Positions 16,902 to 25,598 of a stretch of DNA of 64,000 nt are shown piece by piece (positions within the stretch are counted from its first letter, which is position 1; every line of letters starts with the position of its first letter). A program made the position numbers and the translations under genes. Below the pieces are notes generated by a model. The model was not told where the DNA came from, ran no database searches, and was given only the letters and a program-made list of their open reading frames with translations. Source of the stretch: ZC4RG17 sp036380875 (GTDB lineage Bacteria > Actinomycetota > Acidimicrobiia > Spongiisociales > ZC4RG35); the NCBI GenBank assembly GCA_036380875.1, contig DASVDX010000028.1:1-64000 (forward strand). Direction: 5' to 3'.

Positions 16902-18722
16902 TCAACTCGCCGGGCCGAGGAGCAGCGCGCTCCAGGAAGGCACGGTCAGCTCGCCTCCCACCTTCCCGCTCGCGTCGAGGTTCGACGTGTCGAGGAGGAT
17001 GCCCCGCTCCCCTCCGGGAACCCGGACTCGGTGTTCGTCGCCGGTGGGGTTGCACAGCAGGAGCAGCCGTCCCATTTCGATGACGGCGACCGGGTGATCG
17101 TGTACCAGATGGGTCTCGCCGGACTTCAATTCCGGCCACTGCCGACGAAGTGAGGTCAGCCGGGCGATCAACGCCGACCTCGGCTGTTCCGACCACCGGT
17201 ACCAGTTGGGCTGGTCGAGCGGGTACGAGTTGTTGTTCCCTCCTTTGGTGCGTCCCAGCTCGTCGCCCCCGAGGAGCATCGGCACCCCGTGCGCCAACAG
17301 CACCGTGGCGGTGAGGGCGGCGGCGCGGCGTCTCCGGACCGCGGTGACCGACGGGTCGTCGGTCGGGCCTTCCACCCCCGAGTTCCAGGAGCGGTTGTCG
17401 TCGTGACCATCGCGGTTCTCTTCTCCGTTGGCCTCGTTGTGCTTGTGGTCGTAGGAGACGAGGTCTTCCATCGTGAAGCCGTCGTGGGCGGTGACGAAGT
17501 TCACGGAGGCGAACGGCGACCGGTCGCCGAACACGTCGGCCGAGCCTCCGACACGCGCTATCAGAGCGCCGCCGCTCCCATGCCCCCGCCAGAAGTCGCG
17601 CACGTCGTCCCGGAACCGGGCGTTCCATTCCCTCCATTCGCCTCCGAAGCCGCCCAGTCGGTAGCCGTGGGGCCCGAGGTCCCAGGGTTCGGCGATCAGC
17701 TTCCGGTCGGCGAGGACCGGGTCGTCCGTCAGCCAGTGGAGCTGGGATGGGTCGAAGTGGCCGTCGGCGCTCCTGGCCAGAGTCGCCGCCAGGTCGAAGC
17801 GGAACCCGTCGACCCCGAGGTCCTCGGCCCACCACCTCAACGCGGCGACGATCGCCTCCCGGACGCGGGGGTTGGAGGTGTCGACCGTGTTACCGGTCCC
17901 GGTCCAGTCGACGTACTTTCCGTCGGCCCACCTGTACCAGCCGGTGTTGTCCAACCCCTTGTGACAGAGGATCGGCCCGCTCAGGTCGCCCTCGACGGTG
18001 TGGTTGAAGACCACGTCGAGGACGACTTCGAGACCGGCGGAATGGAATCGGTCGACCATCTCGGAGAACTCGGCCACCTGTTGGCCGTCGTCGGCGGTGG
18101 CGTAGGCGCCGTGGGGCGCGAACCAGAGGAGAGTCGAATAGCCCCAGTAGTTGCGCAGGCCCCGGCGTTGTAGGAAGGCCTCGGTGACGTGCTGGGCAAC
18201 CGGCATCAATTCGACGGTGGTGACCCCCAGCCCGAGAAGGTGTTCGACCACTGGCTCCGAGCACGCTCCCAGGTAAGTCCCGCGAAGGGCGGGGTCCACT
18301 TCGGGGTGGGCGATGCTCAGGCCGCGGACGTGTGTCTCGTAGATCACGGTGTCCTGCCATGGGACTTTCGGTCCGGGCCGGGGAGGCGGCGGCGCCTCGA
18401 CCACCACTGAGCGGGGCACCCAGGGGGCGGTGTCCTCACGGGGCCCGTCGTGGTGGAGGGCGGGATGATCGACGTAGTCGCCGGTCACGGCCCGGGCGAA
18501 TGGATCCTGCAGCAACAGGCCCGGGTGGTGCCACAAGCCGCGACCCGGATCCCACGGACCGTAGGTGCGAAAGCCGTAATGGTGGCCGGTGGAGAGGCCT
18601 TCCACCTCGCCCTCGTGCCAACCGTCTCGAGCCGATAGGGCGTGGCGCACTTCGGTGCCGTCCGGTTCGAACAAGCACAACTCGACCAGCTCCGCGGCGG
18701 GAGCGAAGACCTCGGCGCGCAT
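16902..18722 (-). CDS. glgX: Glycogen debranching enzyme (GH13)
   Basis: A 606-residue glycosyl hydrolase family 13 isoamylase-type enzyme that removes alpha-1,6 branches from glycogen. An N-terminal CBM48-like domain (ELVELCLFEPDG, GLSTGHHYGFRTYGPWDP) precedes the TIM barrel. Catalytic-region motifs are DVVFNHT, the nucleophile Asp in GFRFDLA, the acid/base Glu in LIAEPWDLG, and the transition-state Asp in VTAHDGFT. The ATG at 18722 is used; a TTG ten codons upstream at 18752 would add a conserved-looking LPGLHHTPTG segment and is a good alternative. A much longer in-frame reading to 19415 overlaps the divergent ATPase gene and is not real. Together with glgC it supports glycogen turnover. 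Confidence 0.95.
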   Translation of the reverse strand: MRAEVFAPAAELVELCLFEPDGTEVRHALSARDGWHEGEVEGLSTGHHYGFRTYGPWDPGRGLWHHPGLLLQDPFARAVTGDYVDHPALHHDGPREDTAPWVPRSVVVEAPPPPRPGPKVPWQDTVIYETHVRGLSIAHPEVDPALRGTYLGACSEPVVEHLLGLGVTTVELMPVAQHVTEAFLQRRGLRNYWGYSTLLWFAPHGAYATADDGQQVAEFSEMVDRFHSAGLEVVLDVVFNHTVEGDLSGPILCHKGLDNTGWYRWADGKYVDWTGTGNTVDTSNPRVREAIVAALRWWAEDLGVDGFRFDLAATLARSADGHFDPSQLHWLTDDPVLADRKLIAEPWDLGPHGYRLGGFGGEWREWNARFRDDVRDFWRGHGSGGALIARVGGSADVFGDRSPFASVNFVTAHDGFTMEDLVSYDHKHNEANGEENRDGHDDNRSWNSGVEGPTDDPSVTAVRRRRAAALTATVLLAHGVPMLLGGDELGRTKGGNNNSYPLDQPNWYRWSEQPRSALIARLTSLRRQWPELKSGETHLVHDHPVAVIEMGRLLLLCNPTGDEHRVRVPGGERGILLDTSNLDASGKVGGELTVPSWSALLLGPAS

Positions 18723-18776
18723 GCCGGTGGGGGTGTGGTGGAGTCCCGGCAACCGCTCAAGCGTAGGCTCAGAGGT

Positions 18777-19829
18777 ATGGGAGCCATAGTCGTGTCGGGA
18801 GTCCGTCTCGGCCGGCGGGGACGGCCGATCCTGAGCGACGTGGACCTCGTCGTCGAGTCCGGCGAACGGGTATGCCTGCTCGGTCCCTCGGGATCGGGGA
18901 AGACAGCCTTGCTCCGGGTGATCGCCGGTCTCGAGACCCCGGACAGCGGCGTGGTCACGATCGATGGGTCGCCGCCCGAGCCGGGTAGGCCCGACGTCAC
19001 GATGGTGCCCCAGGACCACCCCGTCTACGGCAATCGGGATGTCCGGGGCAACCTCGGCTTCCCGTTCCTGGGGGAGCGGGACATCGACGCCGAAGTCGAG
19101 TCCCTGGCCGACCGCTTCGCGCTCGACGATCTGCTGTCCCGCTCGGTGGACAGCCTTTCGGCGGGGGAACGGAAGGCCGTCGCCACCGCCCGGGCTCTCG
19201 CCCGGCGCGATGTTTCGGTCGTCCTTCTCGATGAGCCCGGTCAGGGGGTCGATCTGTCTCTTCGGCGGCGATTCCTGGAGGTGATCATGTCGCGCCCGGG
19301 CCGCACCGTGGTGTTCGCCACCCGTCTGCCCGACGAGGCTCTGCGGTGGGCGGACCGGGTGGTGGTGCTGGTGGCGGGGTCGGTGCACCAGGTCGCTCCG
19401 CCGCGCGAGGTCCACTTTCGGCCGGCATCGCTCGAGGCCGCGACGGCTATGGGTGAGCTCAACCGGTTCCCTGGCACGGTCGAGAGCCGGGACGGCCGGA
19501 TCCGGGTCGCCGGCTCAGTGCTGACGGTGCATCCCGTTCCCGGCGGCATCGAACCGGGGCAACACGTGGTGGTAGGGGTGCGCCCGCTCGACCTGACCCC
19601 GGCCGGGCGGGAGGTCCCCTTTCACGAGAGGCTGCGGGCCACAGTCGGCCGGGTCTCGCACGTAGGAGCAAAACAGCGGGTGGAATTCGGTCTCGGCATC
19701 GAGCCGTCGGCGGTATTCGTCGCCGAATTCGAGTCGGCTACCGACTTCGTCGTCGGCTATCGGATCGACTGGCACGTCCCCCCAGAAGCGGTCCGCCTCT
19801 ACGACCCGGTCAGCGGCCGCGCCCTGTGA
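18777..19829 (+). CDS. MalK-like ABC transporter ATP-binding protein (orphan)
   Basis: A 350-residue ATPase of the CUT1/MalK or Fe/polyamine type. Walker A GPSGSGKT, a signature reading LSAGERKA instead of LSGGQ, and Walker B VVLLDEPGQGVD are visible. After residue 230 there is a TOBE-like C-terminal domain (VVVGVRPLDLTPAGRE, ATVGRVSHVGAKQRVEFGLG). No permease or binding protein lies nearby, so it either serves permeases elsewhere, as MsiK does in Streptomyces, or has another role. The Q-loop reads MVPQDHPVY. It is divergent from glgX across 54 bp, which fits a sugar connection. ATG at 18777. Confidence 0.87.
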   Translation: MGAIVVSGVRLGRRGRPILSDVDLVVESGERVCLLGPSGSGKTALLRVIAGLETPDSGVVTIDGSPPEPGRPDVTMVPQDHPVYGNRDVRGNLGFPFLGERDIDAEVESLADRFALDDLLSRSVDSLSAGERKAVATARALARRDVSVVLLDEPGQGVDLSLRRRFLEVIMSRPGRTVVFATRLPDEALRWADRVVVLVAGSVHQVAPPREVHFRPASLEAATAMGELNRFPGTVESRDGRIRVAGSVLTVHPVPGGIEPGQHVVVGVRPLDLTPAGREVPFHERLRATVGRVSHVGAKQRVEFGLGIEPSAVFVAEFESATDFVVGYRIDWHVPPEAVRLYDPVSGRAL

Positions 19830-19832
19830 CCC

Positions 19833-21005
19833 TCAGGGACGGCACGTCCATGGCGACCATGGGCTCTGGCCGCGGTTCTCGTAGTAGCTGCTCAGCCAGG
19901 CGGCGGTGCCGATGTTGGCTTCGGCGTCGAAGGGGCTCGCACCTGCGAACCCGGCGCTCTGCGATACCGTCGCCCAGGTTCCGGGCAGGAACTGGAAGAG
20001 GCCCGATGCCCCCGAGTAGGGGTTGTACGCCTCGGGATCACCTCCGCTCTCGCACCGGATGACGGCGAGCGCGGCGTCGACCCGGTCGGCGGGGAAATAG
20101 GCCGCCACCAGGCTTCGCCAGCGCTCGACCGCCGCAGGGAACGAGCCACCACTCACCGGATCGGGCACGGGTGTGGTCGTGGTGGGTGTCGCCGGAGGCG
20201 CAGTCGTGGTCGTGGTCGTGGTCGATGGTGGCGGCGTAGTCGACGGTGTGTCGTCGCCGGAGGCCATCGTGTTCGGCTCCTCGCGCTCGGCCTGCCGCCG
20301 TTTCTCCTCCTCCCGGGCGCGGGCCAGTGCGACCTCGTCGAGGGCGGCCCGGTACTCCGCGTCAGCCTGCCGCGCCTCGGCAGCGCGACGGGCGAGCTCG
20401 GCATCGGCTTCAGAGAGCAGGGCCTCCAGATGGGCGGTCTCCTCGTCCACCTGGCGCTGGATCGCGGCGACCTCGTCTTGTTCCTGACGGAAGCGAGCAC
20501 GGAGTTCCTCGAGGTCCCGGCGTTTGACGGTCAGTGCCGCCATGTCGGCCTGGTCGGATTCGATCACCGTCTCCAAGCTGACCGCAGCGACGAGCGCCGA
20601 CTCGGCGGATTCGGTCCCGACCACGGTGGCGGCAGAGGTCGAGACGGCGCGGATGTAAGCGTCCACTGCCTGGAGGCTGAGGTTTTCGTTGATCGTCGCC
20701 AGATCGGCGTCGGCCTGCTCGACGGCTATGCGCAGCTCATCGAGGCGTATCGAGACTCTCGTCAGCTCGGCGTTGAGTTCCGCCAGGCGCGTGAGGGAGG
20801 CGGCCAGCTCGTCCTCGATGCCCGCCCGGACGGCGGCGGCCTCGGCGAAGAACGACTTCGCCTGGTCGGCGCGGCGGCGGGCGGCTTCGGCCTGGTCTTC
20901 GGCGCGCTCCATGTCGGCGGCGCGCGCCTGGAACGGTCCGCTCAACACGAGACCGAGAGAGAGAGACAAGACGAGGGCGGCACCCAGCGCCCGGAAGAGC
21001 CGCAT
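19833..21005 (-). CDS. Secreted coiled-coil protein with lytic transglycosylase-like domain
   Basis: A 390-residue exported protein. A signal peptide occupies the first 30 residues (LGAALVLSLSLGLVLSGPFQARA). Then comes a long Ala/Glu/Arg-rich coiled coil to about residue 240, as in PcsB- or FtsX-partner hydrolases. A Thr/Pro linker follows. The last 90 residues match an SLT-type transglycosylase fold, with the catalytic Glu in IRCESGGDP and then SGASGLFQFLPGTW. It would cut peptidoglycan outside the membrane, with the coiled coil as a partner or activation module. ATG at 21005 opens the signal peptide. The same C-terminal domain occurs in the protein at 49954-50919. Confidence 0.87.
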   Translation of the reverse strand: MRLFRALGAALVLSLSLGLVLSGPFQARAADMERAEDQAEAARRRADQAKSFFAEAAAVRAGIEDELAASLTRLAELNAELTRVSIRLDELRIAVEQADADLATINENLSLQAVDAYIRAVSTSAATVVGTESAESALVAAVSLETVIESDQADMAALTVKRRDLEELRARFRQEQDEVAAIQRQVDEETAHLEALLSEADAELARRAAEARQADAEYRAALDEVALARAREEEKRRQAEREEPNTMASGDDTPSTTPPPSTTTTTTTAPPATPTTTTPVPDPVSGGSFPAAVERWRSLVAAYFPADRVDAALAVIRCESGGDPEAYNPYSGASGLFQFLPGTWATVSQSAGFAGASPFDAEANIGTAAWLSSYYENRGQSPWSPWTCRP

Positions 21006-21089
21006 CGGAGCGGTCAGCCTACAGACGCGCGTAAGTCGATGAGAAACGGGAGTCGACGCCACAAAAGGGATTCGGGCGTCGGTTTCTAC

Positions 21090-21995
21090 TCAGGAGAACG
21101 TGTCGCATTGCCCCGGGTCACCGGTCTCGACACCCCGCTGCAGCCACTCGGTGCGCTGCTCGGCGGAGCCGTGAGTCCAGGTCTCCGGGTTGACCATCCC
21201 AGTCGCCTGCGCCTGGATCCGATCGTCGCCGACCGCGGCCGCCGCTTCCAGGGCCTCGTTGATCTCGCCCGGGTCGATCTCGATCACACCTTCCTCGACC
21301 GTCTGAGTCTCGTCGACCCGAACCGTCGACAGCCAGGCGCCGGCGAAGCAGTCGGCTTGTAGCTCCATGGCGATCGACAGGTCGTTGGCCTGGCCCGGGT
21401 TCTCCTGCTGGAGGGTACGGACCTGGTCGGCGATCCCCAGGATGGTCTGGATGTGGTGGCCGAACTCGTGGGATACGACGTAGGCGGGCGCCAGGTCGCC
21501 CTGAGCGCCGAACTGGTTCCGGAGCTGGGCGAAGAAGGAGAAGTCGAGATAGATGGTCTCGTCCAGCGGGCAGTAGTGAGGGCCGACGCGTTCGTCGGCG
21601 CCGCCGCAACTCGACTCGGTGAAGCCCTCGAAGAAAACGAACCTCGGGGGCCGATACTCGAGTCCCGACTGGTCGAAAACGGACTGCCACATGAGGTCGT
21701 TGTCGACGTACACCGCCTCCATGTACTCCCGGAGCTCCCTCTGGGGATCTTCCTCCGGGGGGATCGTGGGGATCGACTCGATCGGCCGGGTGTCGACCGG
21801 GATCGACACGGGGGTGAGCTCTCCCACGAGTCCGCCGAGCCCTCCCATGCCTCCTCCCATGCAGAAGTTGAGCAGGAGGAAGATGAGCAAGCCGCCCAGA
21901 CCCAAGCCTCCACCTCCGATCGCCACCCGGCGTCCTGTCTGAGCCCGGCGATCTTGGATGTTGGGGCTCTGTGCTGACTTGCGATATCTGACCAT
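21090..21995 (-). CDS. Neutral zinc metallopeptidase, YpfJ family
   Basis: A 301-residue membrane-anchored protein of the putative neutral zinc metallopeptidase family (YpfJ). A basic cytoplasmic N-terminus is followed by one membrane helix (GGLLIFLLLNFCM) and a Gly/Met-rich linker. The catalytic motif is VVSHEFGHHIQ, in which HEFGH is HExxH. Downstream are NDLSIAMELQADCFAGAW, the third zinc-ligand region, and HGSAEQRTEWLQRG near the C-terminus, both family hallmarks. The catalytic domain should lie outside the cytoplasmic membrane. ATG at 21995. Physiological substrates of the family are unknown. Confidence 0.92.
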   Translation of the reverse strand: MVRYRKSAQSPNIQDRRAQTGRRVAIGGGGLGLGGLLIFLLLNFCMGGGMGGLGGLVGELTPVSIPVDTRPIESIPTIPPEEDPQRELREYMEAVYVDNDLMWQSVFDQSGLEYRPPRFVFFEGFTESSCGGADERVGPHYCPLDETIYLDFSFFAQLRNQFGAQGDLAPAYVVSHEFGHHIQTILGIADQVRTLQQENPGQANDLSIAMELQADCFAGAWLSTVRVDETQTVEEGVIEIDPGEINEALEAAAAVGDDRIQAQATGMVNPETWTHGSAEQRTEWLQRGVETGDPGQCDTFS

Positions 21996-22090
21996 GCGTA
22001 CCCTCCGGGGACGATCGTAACCAGACGCGGGAGGGAACCTTTGGCCGGCGTTTGGTGTTGACTGGTACGAGACACGACGGGAGAAGCGAC

Positions 22091-22729
22091 ATGTGGTTTG
22101 GACGAGAGAAGCTGGCGATGGTCGACGCCGAGCAGGCGTTGCCGGGCCGCGATGTGCCGATGCAGGTTCCCGAGAGGCACTACGTGAACGGGAACCCGCT
22201 GAAGCCGCCCTTCCCGGAAGGAATGGAGACGGCCGTGTTCGGCAATGGGTGCTTCTGGGGCGCCGAGCGGCGCTTCTGGCAGGTACCGGGCGTGTACACG
22301 ACCGCAGTCGGGTACGCCGGCGGCTACACGCCGAACCCGACCTACGAAGAGGTGTGCACCGGGCTGACCGGCCATGCCGAGGTCGTCCTCGTCGTGTTCG
22401 ACCCGAAGGTCGTCACCTACCGCGATCTGCTGGCGATGTTCTGGGAGATCCACGATCCCACCCAGGGCATGAGGCAGGGCAACGACGTCGGCACCCAGTA
22501 CCGGTCGACGATCTACACGACGTCTCCGGAGCAGGAGGCGGCGGCGAAGGAATCCCGCGACATCTACCAGGAAGTCCTGACGCAGGCCGGCCTGGGGGAG
22601 ATCACGACCGAGATCGCGCCGCTCGACAGCTTCTACTACGCCGAGCCGTACCACCAGCAGTACCTGGCGAAGAACCCCAACGGCTACGACTGCCACGCCA
22701 CTACCGGGATCCCGTACCCCCGGGGCTGA
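22091..22729 (+). CDS. msrA: Peptide-methionine (S)-S-oxide reductase
   Basis: A 212-residue methionine sulfoxide reductase A that repairs oxidised methionine in proteins with thioredoxin as reductant. The active-site motif GCFWGAE gives the catalytic Cys54. Further family motifs are GYAGGYTPNPTYEEVCTG, GHAEVV, FWEIHDPTQ, GNDVGTQYRS and the aromatic YHQQYLAKNP region. ATG at 22091 follows a GGGAGAAG ribosome site; an upstream in-frame ATG at 22052 adds no conserved residues. It is convergent with the S41 protease gene, with 4 bp between. Monocistronic from the look of the layout. Confidence 0.97.
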   Translation: MWFGREKLAMVDAEQALPGRDVPMQVPERHYVNGNPLKPPFPEGMETAVFGNGCFWGAERRFWQVPGVYTTAVGYAGGYTPNPTYEEVCTGLTGHAEVVLVVFDPKVVTYRDLLAMFWEIHDPTQGMRQGNDVGTQYRSTIYTTSPEQEAAAKESRDIYQEVLTQAGLGEITTEIAPLDSFYYAEPYHQQYLAKNPNGYDCHATTGIPYPRG

Positions 22730-22733
22730 AGGA

Positions 22734-24167
22734 TCAGGAGGAGCCGACCACCCGTTCGACCACGTCGGCCGGCTCCTCCACGCCGGTGAGGTCCATCTCC
22801 ACGTCCGGGGTGATGCCCGTTCCCCCGAAGTCGTGGCCGGCGGGTGTCAGCCAACGGGCGATCGTCAGTTTCAGCGCGCCGCCATTGGAGAGGGGGAAGC
22901 GCTGTTGGACCGTGTTCTTCCCGAAGGTGGGCTCGCCGACGATCGCCGCCCGATCGGCGTCGGCGAGGGCGCCGGCGACGACCTCGGAGGCGGAGGCGCT
23001 GCCACGGTTGACGACCACGAACAATTCGAGATTCGGGTCGGTGGCGATGCCGTCCCCGTGCACCGGGTAGGGGGTGACCGACTCCGGTGACTCGGTGGTG
23101 ACCACGAGCCCGTCGGCGAGGAACTCGGACGTGACGTTGATCGCTGTCTCGAGCAGGCCGCCGGGATTGTTCCTCAGGTCGAGGACGATCGTGGAGGGGT
23201 TCTCGCCGAGGAGGTCTTCGAGCTCTCGTCGGAGCTGCTCGTCGGCGTTGTCGGTGAAGACGTTGAGCCGGATGTAGGCGACGTCGCCCACGAGTTCGGC
23301 CTCGACCACCGGAACCTGGACCGCTGCCCGGGTGAGAGTGATCGTGAACTCCTCACCGTCCCGGAGGAGCGTGAGCTCGACCTGGGTGCCGGCCGGCCCC
23401 CGCACCCGCGATGTCACCTCGTCCACGCTCAATCCATCGATGGGCTCGCCGTCCACCGCCAAGAACTCGTCTCCCTCCTGGAGACCGGCCTCACGAGCCG
23501 GGCCACCTTCGATCGTCGAGACGATGCGCAGGTGGCACGTATCGGAGATGATCTGACAGACGTTGGTCTCCTCCGAGCCGTCCTCCATGGTGGCGACGAG
23601 AGCGCCGATGCCTTCGATCTGGCCCGACTGCTCCTCCTCGACGAGTTCCAGCGTCTCGGCGTCGAAGTAGCCGCTGTTGGGGTCGAGCGCCAGGAAGGTC
23701 ATGCCGGCGACGGCGACTTCCTCGGCTTCCTCGGCATCGAACCCCGAGCTTTCGATCATCTCGCACAATTCGATGAACGGCTCCGACGGGAGAGGGCAGA
23801 CATCGAGGCCCTCCCCGTCGGGCACTTCGGCCGTCGAGAGTGCTTCGAGGGCGCCCTCCACCAGATCCTCGTCCTCGACCGGATCCACGTAGTGACGCTG
23901 GATCAGTTCGTAGGCCTCGCACAGGAGCGCACCTTCGACCTCGCCACAGGGGACCACCTCGAAATCCCCGGTCGGCTCCGGAAGGGAGTCGGTCGTCGTG
24001 GAAGCTCCGGTGATGCTGGTCGTGGCTTCGACGGTGGTCGAGGTCGTCTCGGAACTGGTCGAAGTCGGTGTGTCCCCAGGGCCGGCATCGGTCCGGCACC
24101 CAGCCAGCACCAGCACGACGACGATGATCGGCCAGAGCGAGCCGAACCTATGGAGAGCTGTCTTCAT
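22734..24167 (-). CDS. S41 family C-terminal processing protease, lipoprotein (copy 2)
   Basis: A 477-residue exported protease. The start at 24167 gives a lipoprotein signal with lipobox VLAGC; a Thr-rich linker follows. Residues around 220-290 form a PDZ domain (VSTIEGGPAREAGLQEGDEF). The S41 catalytic core carries the Ser in VNRGSASASEVVAG and the Lys in GEPTFGKNTVQQRF, as in CtpA-type peptidases. A large N-terminal region with conserved YSLDP-like NSGYFD sequence separates lipobox and PDZ. It lies 4 bp after a paralogous gene, so the two are one operon. It should act on the outer face of the membrane; the substrate is unknown. Confidence 0.92.
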   Translation of the reverse strand: MKTALHRFGSLWPIIVVVLVLAGCRTDAGPGDTPTSTSSETTSTTVEATTSITGASTTTDSLPEPTGDFEVVPCGEVEGALLCEAYELIQRHYVDPVEDEDLVEGALEALSTAEVPDGEGLDVCPLPSEPFIELCEMIESSGFDAEEAEEVAVAGMTFLALDPNSGYFDAETLELVEEEQSGQIEGIGALVATMEDGSEETNVCQIISDTCHLRIVSTIEGGPAREAGLQEGDEFLAVDGEPIDGLSVDEVTSRVRGPAGTQVELTLLRDGEEFTITLTRAAVQVPVVEAELVGDVAYIRLNVFTDNADEQLRRELEDLLGENPSTIVLDLRNNPGGLLETAINVTSEFLADGLVVTTESPESVTPYPVHGDGIATDPNLELFVVVNRGSASASEVVAGALADADRAAIVGEPTFGKNTVQQRFPLSNGGALKLTIARWLTPAGHDFGGTGITPDVEMDLTGVEEPADVVERVVGSS

Positions 24168-24171
24168 CCGT

Positions 24172-25569
24172 TCATCCAAGGACGAGGTCCACGACTTCTT
24201 CCGGCGAGGCATCCGGGGGGATCTCGACGATGACGTCCGGCACGACGCCTACACCGGCCACCGTGGATCCTTCGGGGGTCACCCAACGGGCAACCGTCAC
24301 ACGAAGCTCCCCGTCGTTTACGAGGGGGAATCCTATCTGTACGGTGTCTTTACCGAAGGTCGCCTGCCCGGCGATCGTCGCTCGGCCCCGCTCCTGGAGA
24401 ACCGCAGCCAGGATCTCCGACGCCGAAGCCGAGCCGCCGTTGACGACGACGATCAGATCGGGCCCGGCCGTGGCCAGCCCTCCCTCTTGGACCGGGTAAT
24501 CGAGCACCTCGCCCGGGGCTTCGGTGCGCATCACGAGGCCGTCGGAGAGGAACTCGCTGGCGACGAGCGTGGCCACGTCCACGTATCCGCCGGGGTTGTC
24601 GCGTAGGTCGAGCACCAAGGCGTCTGCACCCTCGAACTCGGCGAGTGTGGCGTGGAGGAACTGGGGGATATCGGCGTTGAAGTCGGGGAGGCGGATGTAG
24701 CCGACATCGTCTGACACCCGCTCGGCCACCAGTGTCGGCACCGGCGGAGGCCGCCTTTCGACGACGATCTCCTCTTGGCTCCCGTCGGGACGCTCCACGC
24801 TGAGCGCCACCTCCGACCCTTCCGGCCCGTCGAGCATCGACGCCGCCTGAACGAGTGTGATCCCCTCGGTGGTGGAGCCGTCGATCGCCAAGATCACATC
24901 TCCTTGGCGCAGGCCCGCCTCGTACGCCGGGCCTTCCGTCACGGCGAGCACCACCCGCAGCCGACAGGGTTGCTGGGCTACCGTGCACGGCGAGCCAGCT
25001 GGATGGGCGATCTCGAGAAGCAGCCCCACGGCGGCGACGATTCCGTCTTCGGTGAGGGCCCCCGACAGCTCGGGCGGGATGTAGTACGTGAACGGGTCGA
25101 GGCTGTAGCTGATCATCGACTCGACGCCCGATTCCACTACGTCCTCGATGTCGCCCGCTCCCGCCTGCACGCGGTCGGACACCGAGTCGCAGATTCTCTC
25201 GAATGCCTCGTGAGGAATGGCACAGACAAAGGTCTCCGGCCCCTCCTCAGGTGTCGTCGGCTCGTAGGAGTCGACTCCCAGCTGGGCTCCGGCCGCCAGC
25301 CCAGCGGGATCGAATGGGGCATCGACGTGATGAGCGGCGATCAACTCGTAGACGTCGCAGAGCAGGGCGAAGGTGATCGGCGCGACGTCGCAGTCGTCGA
25401 CCGTGTACTCGACTGATGGGGCGACGGTGGTCGTTGTCGTGGGCGCCGTGGACGTCGTGGTCGTCGGTGGAGCGGTGGTGGGCAGCGTCACCGTCGAAGG
25501 AGTCGTCGAAGTCGTTCCGCACGCGACGACCACCACGGCGAGGAAAAGGGCGAGGCGGCGCACGAGCAC
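24172..25569 (-). CDS. S41 family C-terminal processing protease, lipoprotein (copy 1)
   Basis: A 465-residue paralogue of the next gene. GTG start at 25569 opens a lipoprotein signal with VVVAC lipobox and a Thr/Pro linker. The PDZ segment reads AVTEGPAYEAGLRQGDVILA. The catalytic Ser lies in VNGGSASASEILAA and the Lys in GQATFGKDTVQIGF. Both copies share the same conserved N-terminal module (CDVAPITFALLCDVYELIAAHHVD here, with an equivalent CEVEG...LCEAYELIQRHYVD-like stretch in the other), so they arose by duplication. Both keep the Ser/Lys pair and are likely active. Divergent from the amidohydrolase gene across 29 bp. Confidence 0.92.
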   Translation of the reverse strand: MLVRRLALFLAVVVVACGTTSTTPSTVTLPTTAPPTTTTSTAPTTTTTVAPSVEYTVDDCDVAPITFALLCDVYELIAAHHVDAPFDPAGLAAGAQLGVDSYEPTTPEEGPETFVCAIPHEAFERICDSVSDRVQAGAGDIEDVVESGVESMISYSLDPFTYYIPPELSGALTEDGIVAAVGLLLEIAHPAGSPCTVAQQPCRLRVVLAVTEGPAYEAGLRQGDVILAIDGSTTEGITLVQAASMLDGPEGSEVALSVERPDGSQEEIVVERRPPPVPTLVAERVSDDVGYIRLPDFNADIPQFLHATLAEFEGADALVLDLRDNPGGYVDVATLVASEFLSDGLVMRTEAPGEVLDYPVQEGGLATAGPDLIVVVNGGSASASEILAAVLQERGRATIAGQATFGKDTVQIGFPLVNDGELRVTVARWVTPEGSTVAGVGVVPDVIVEIPPDASPEEVVDLVLG

Positions 25570-25598
25570 AGCATACGGCCCGGTTACCGTTCCTCCCG

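Noticed and set aside
18723..19415. N-terminal extension of the glgX frame
   Set aside because: It would overlap the divergent ATPase gene, has no conserved residues and precedes the CBM48-like start.
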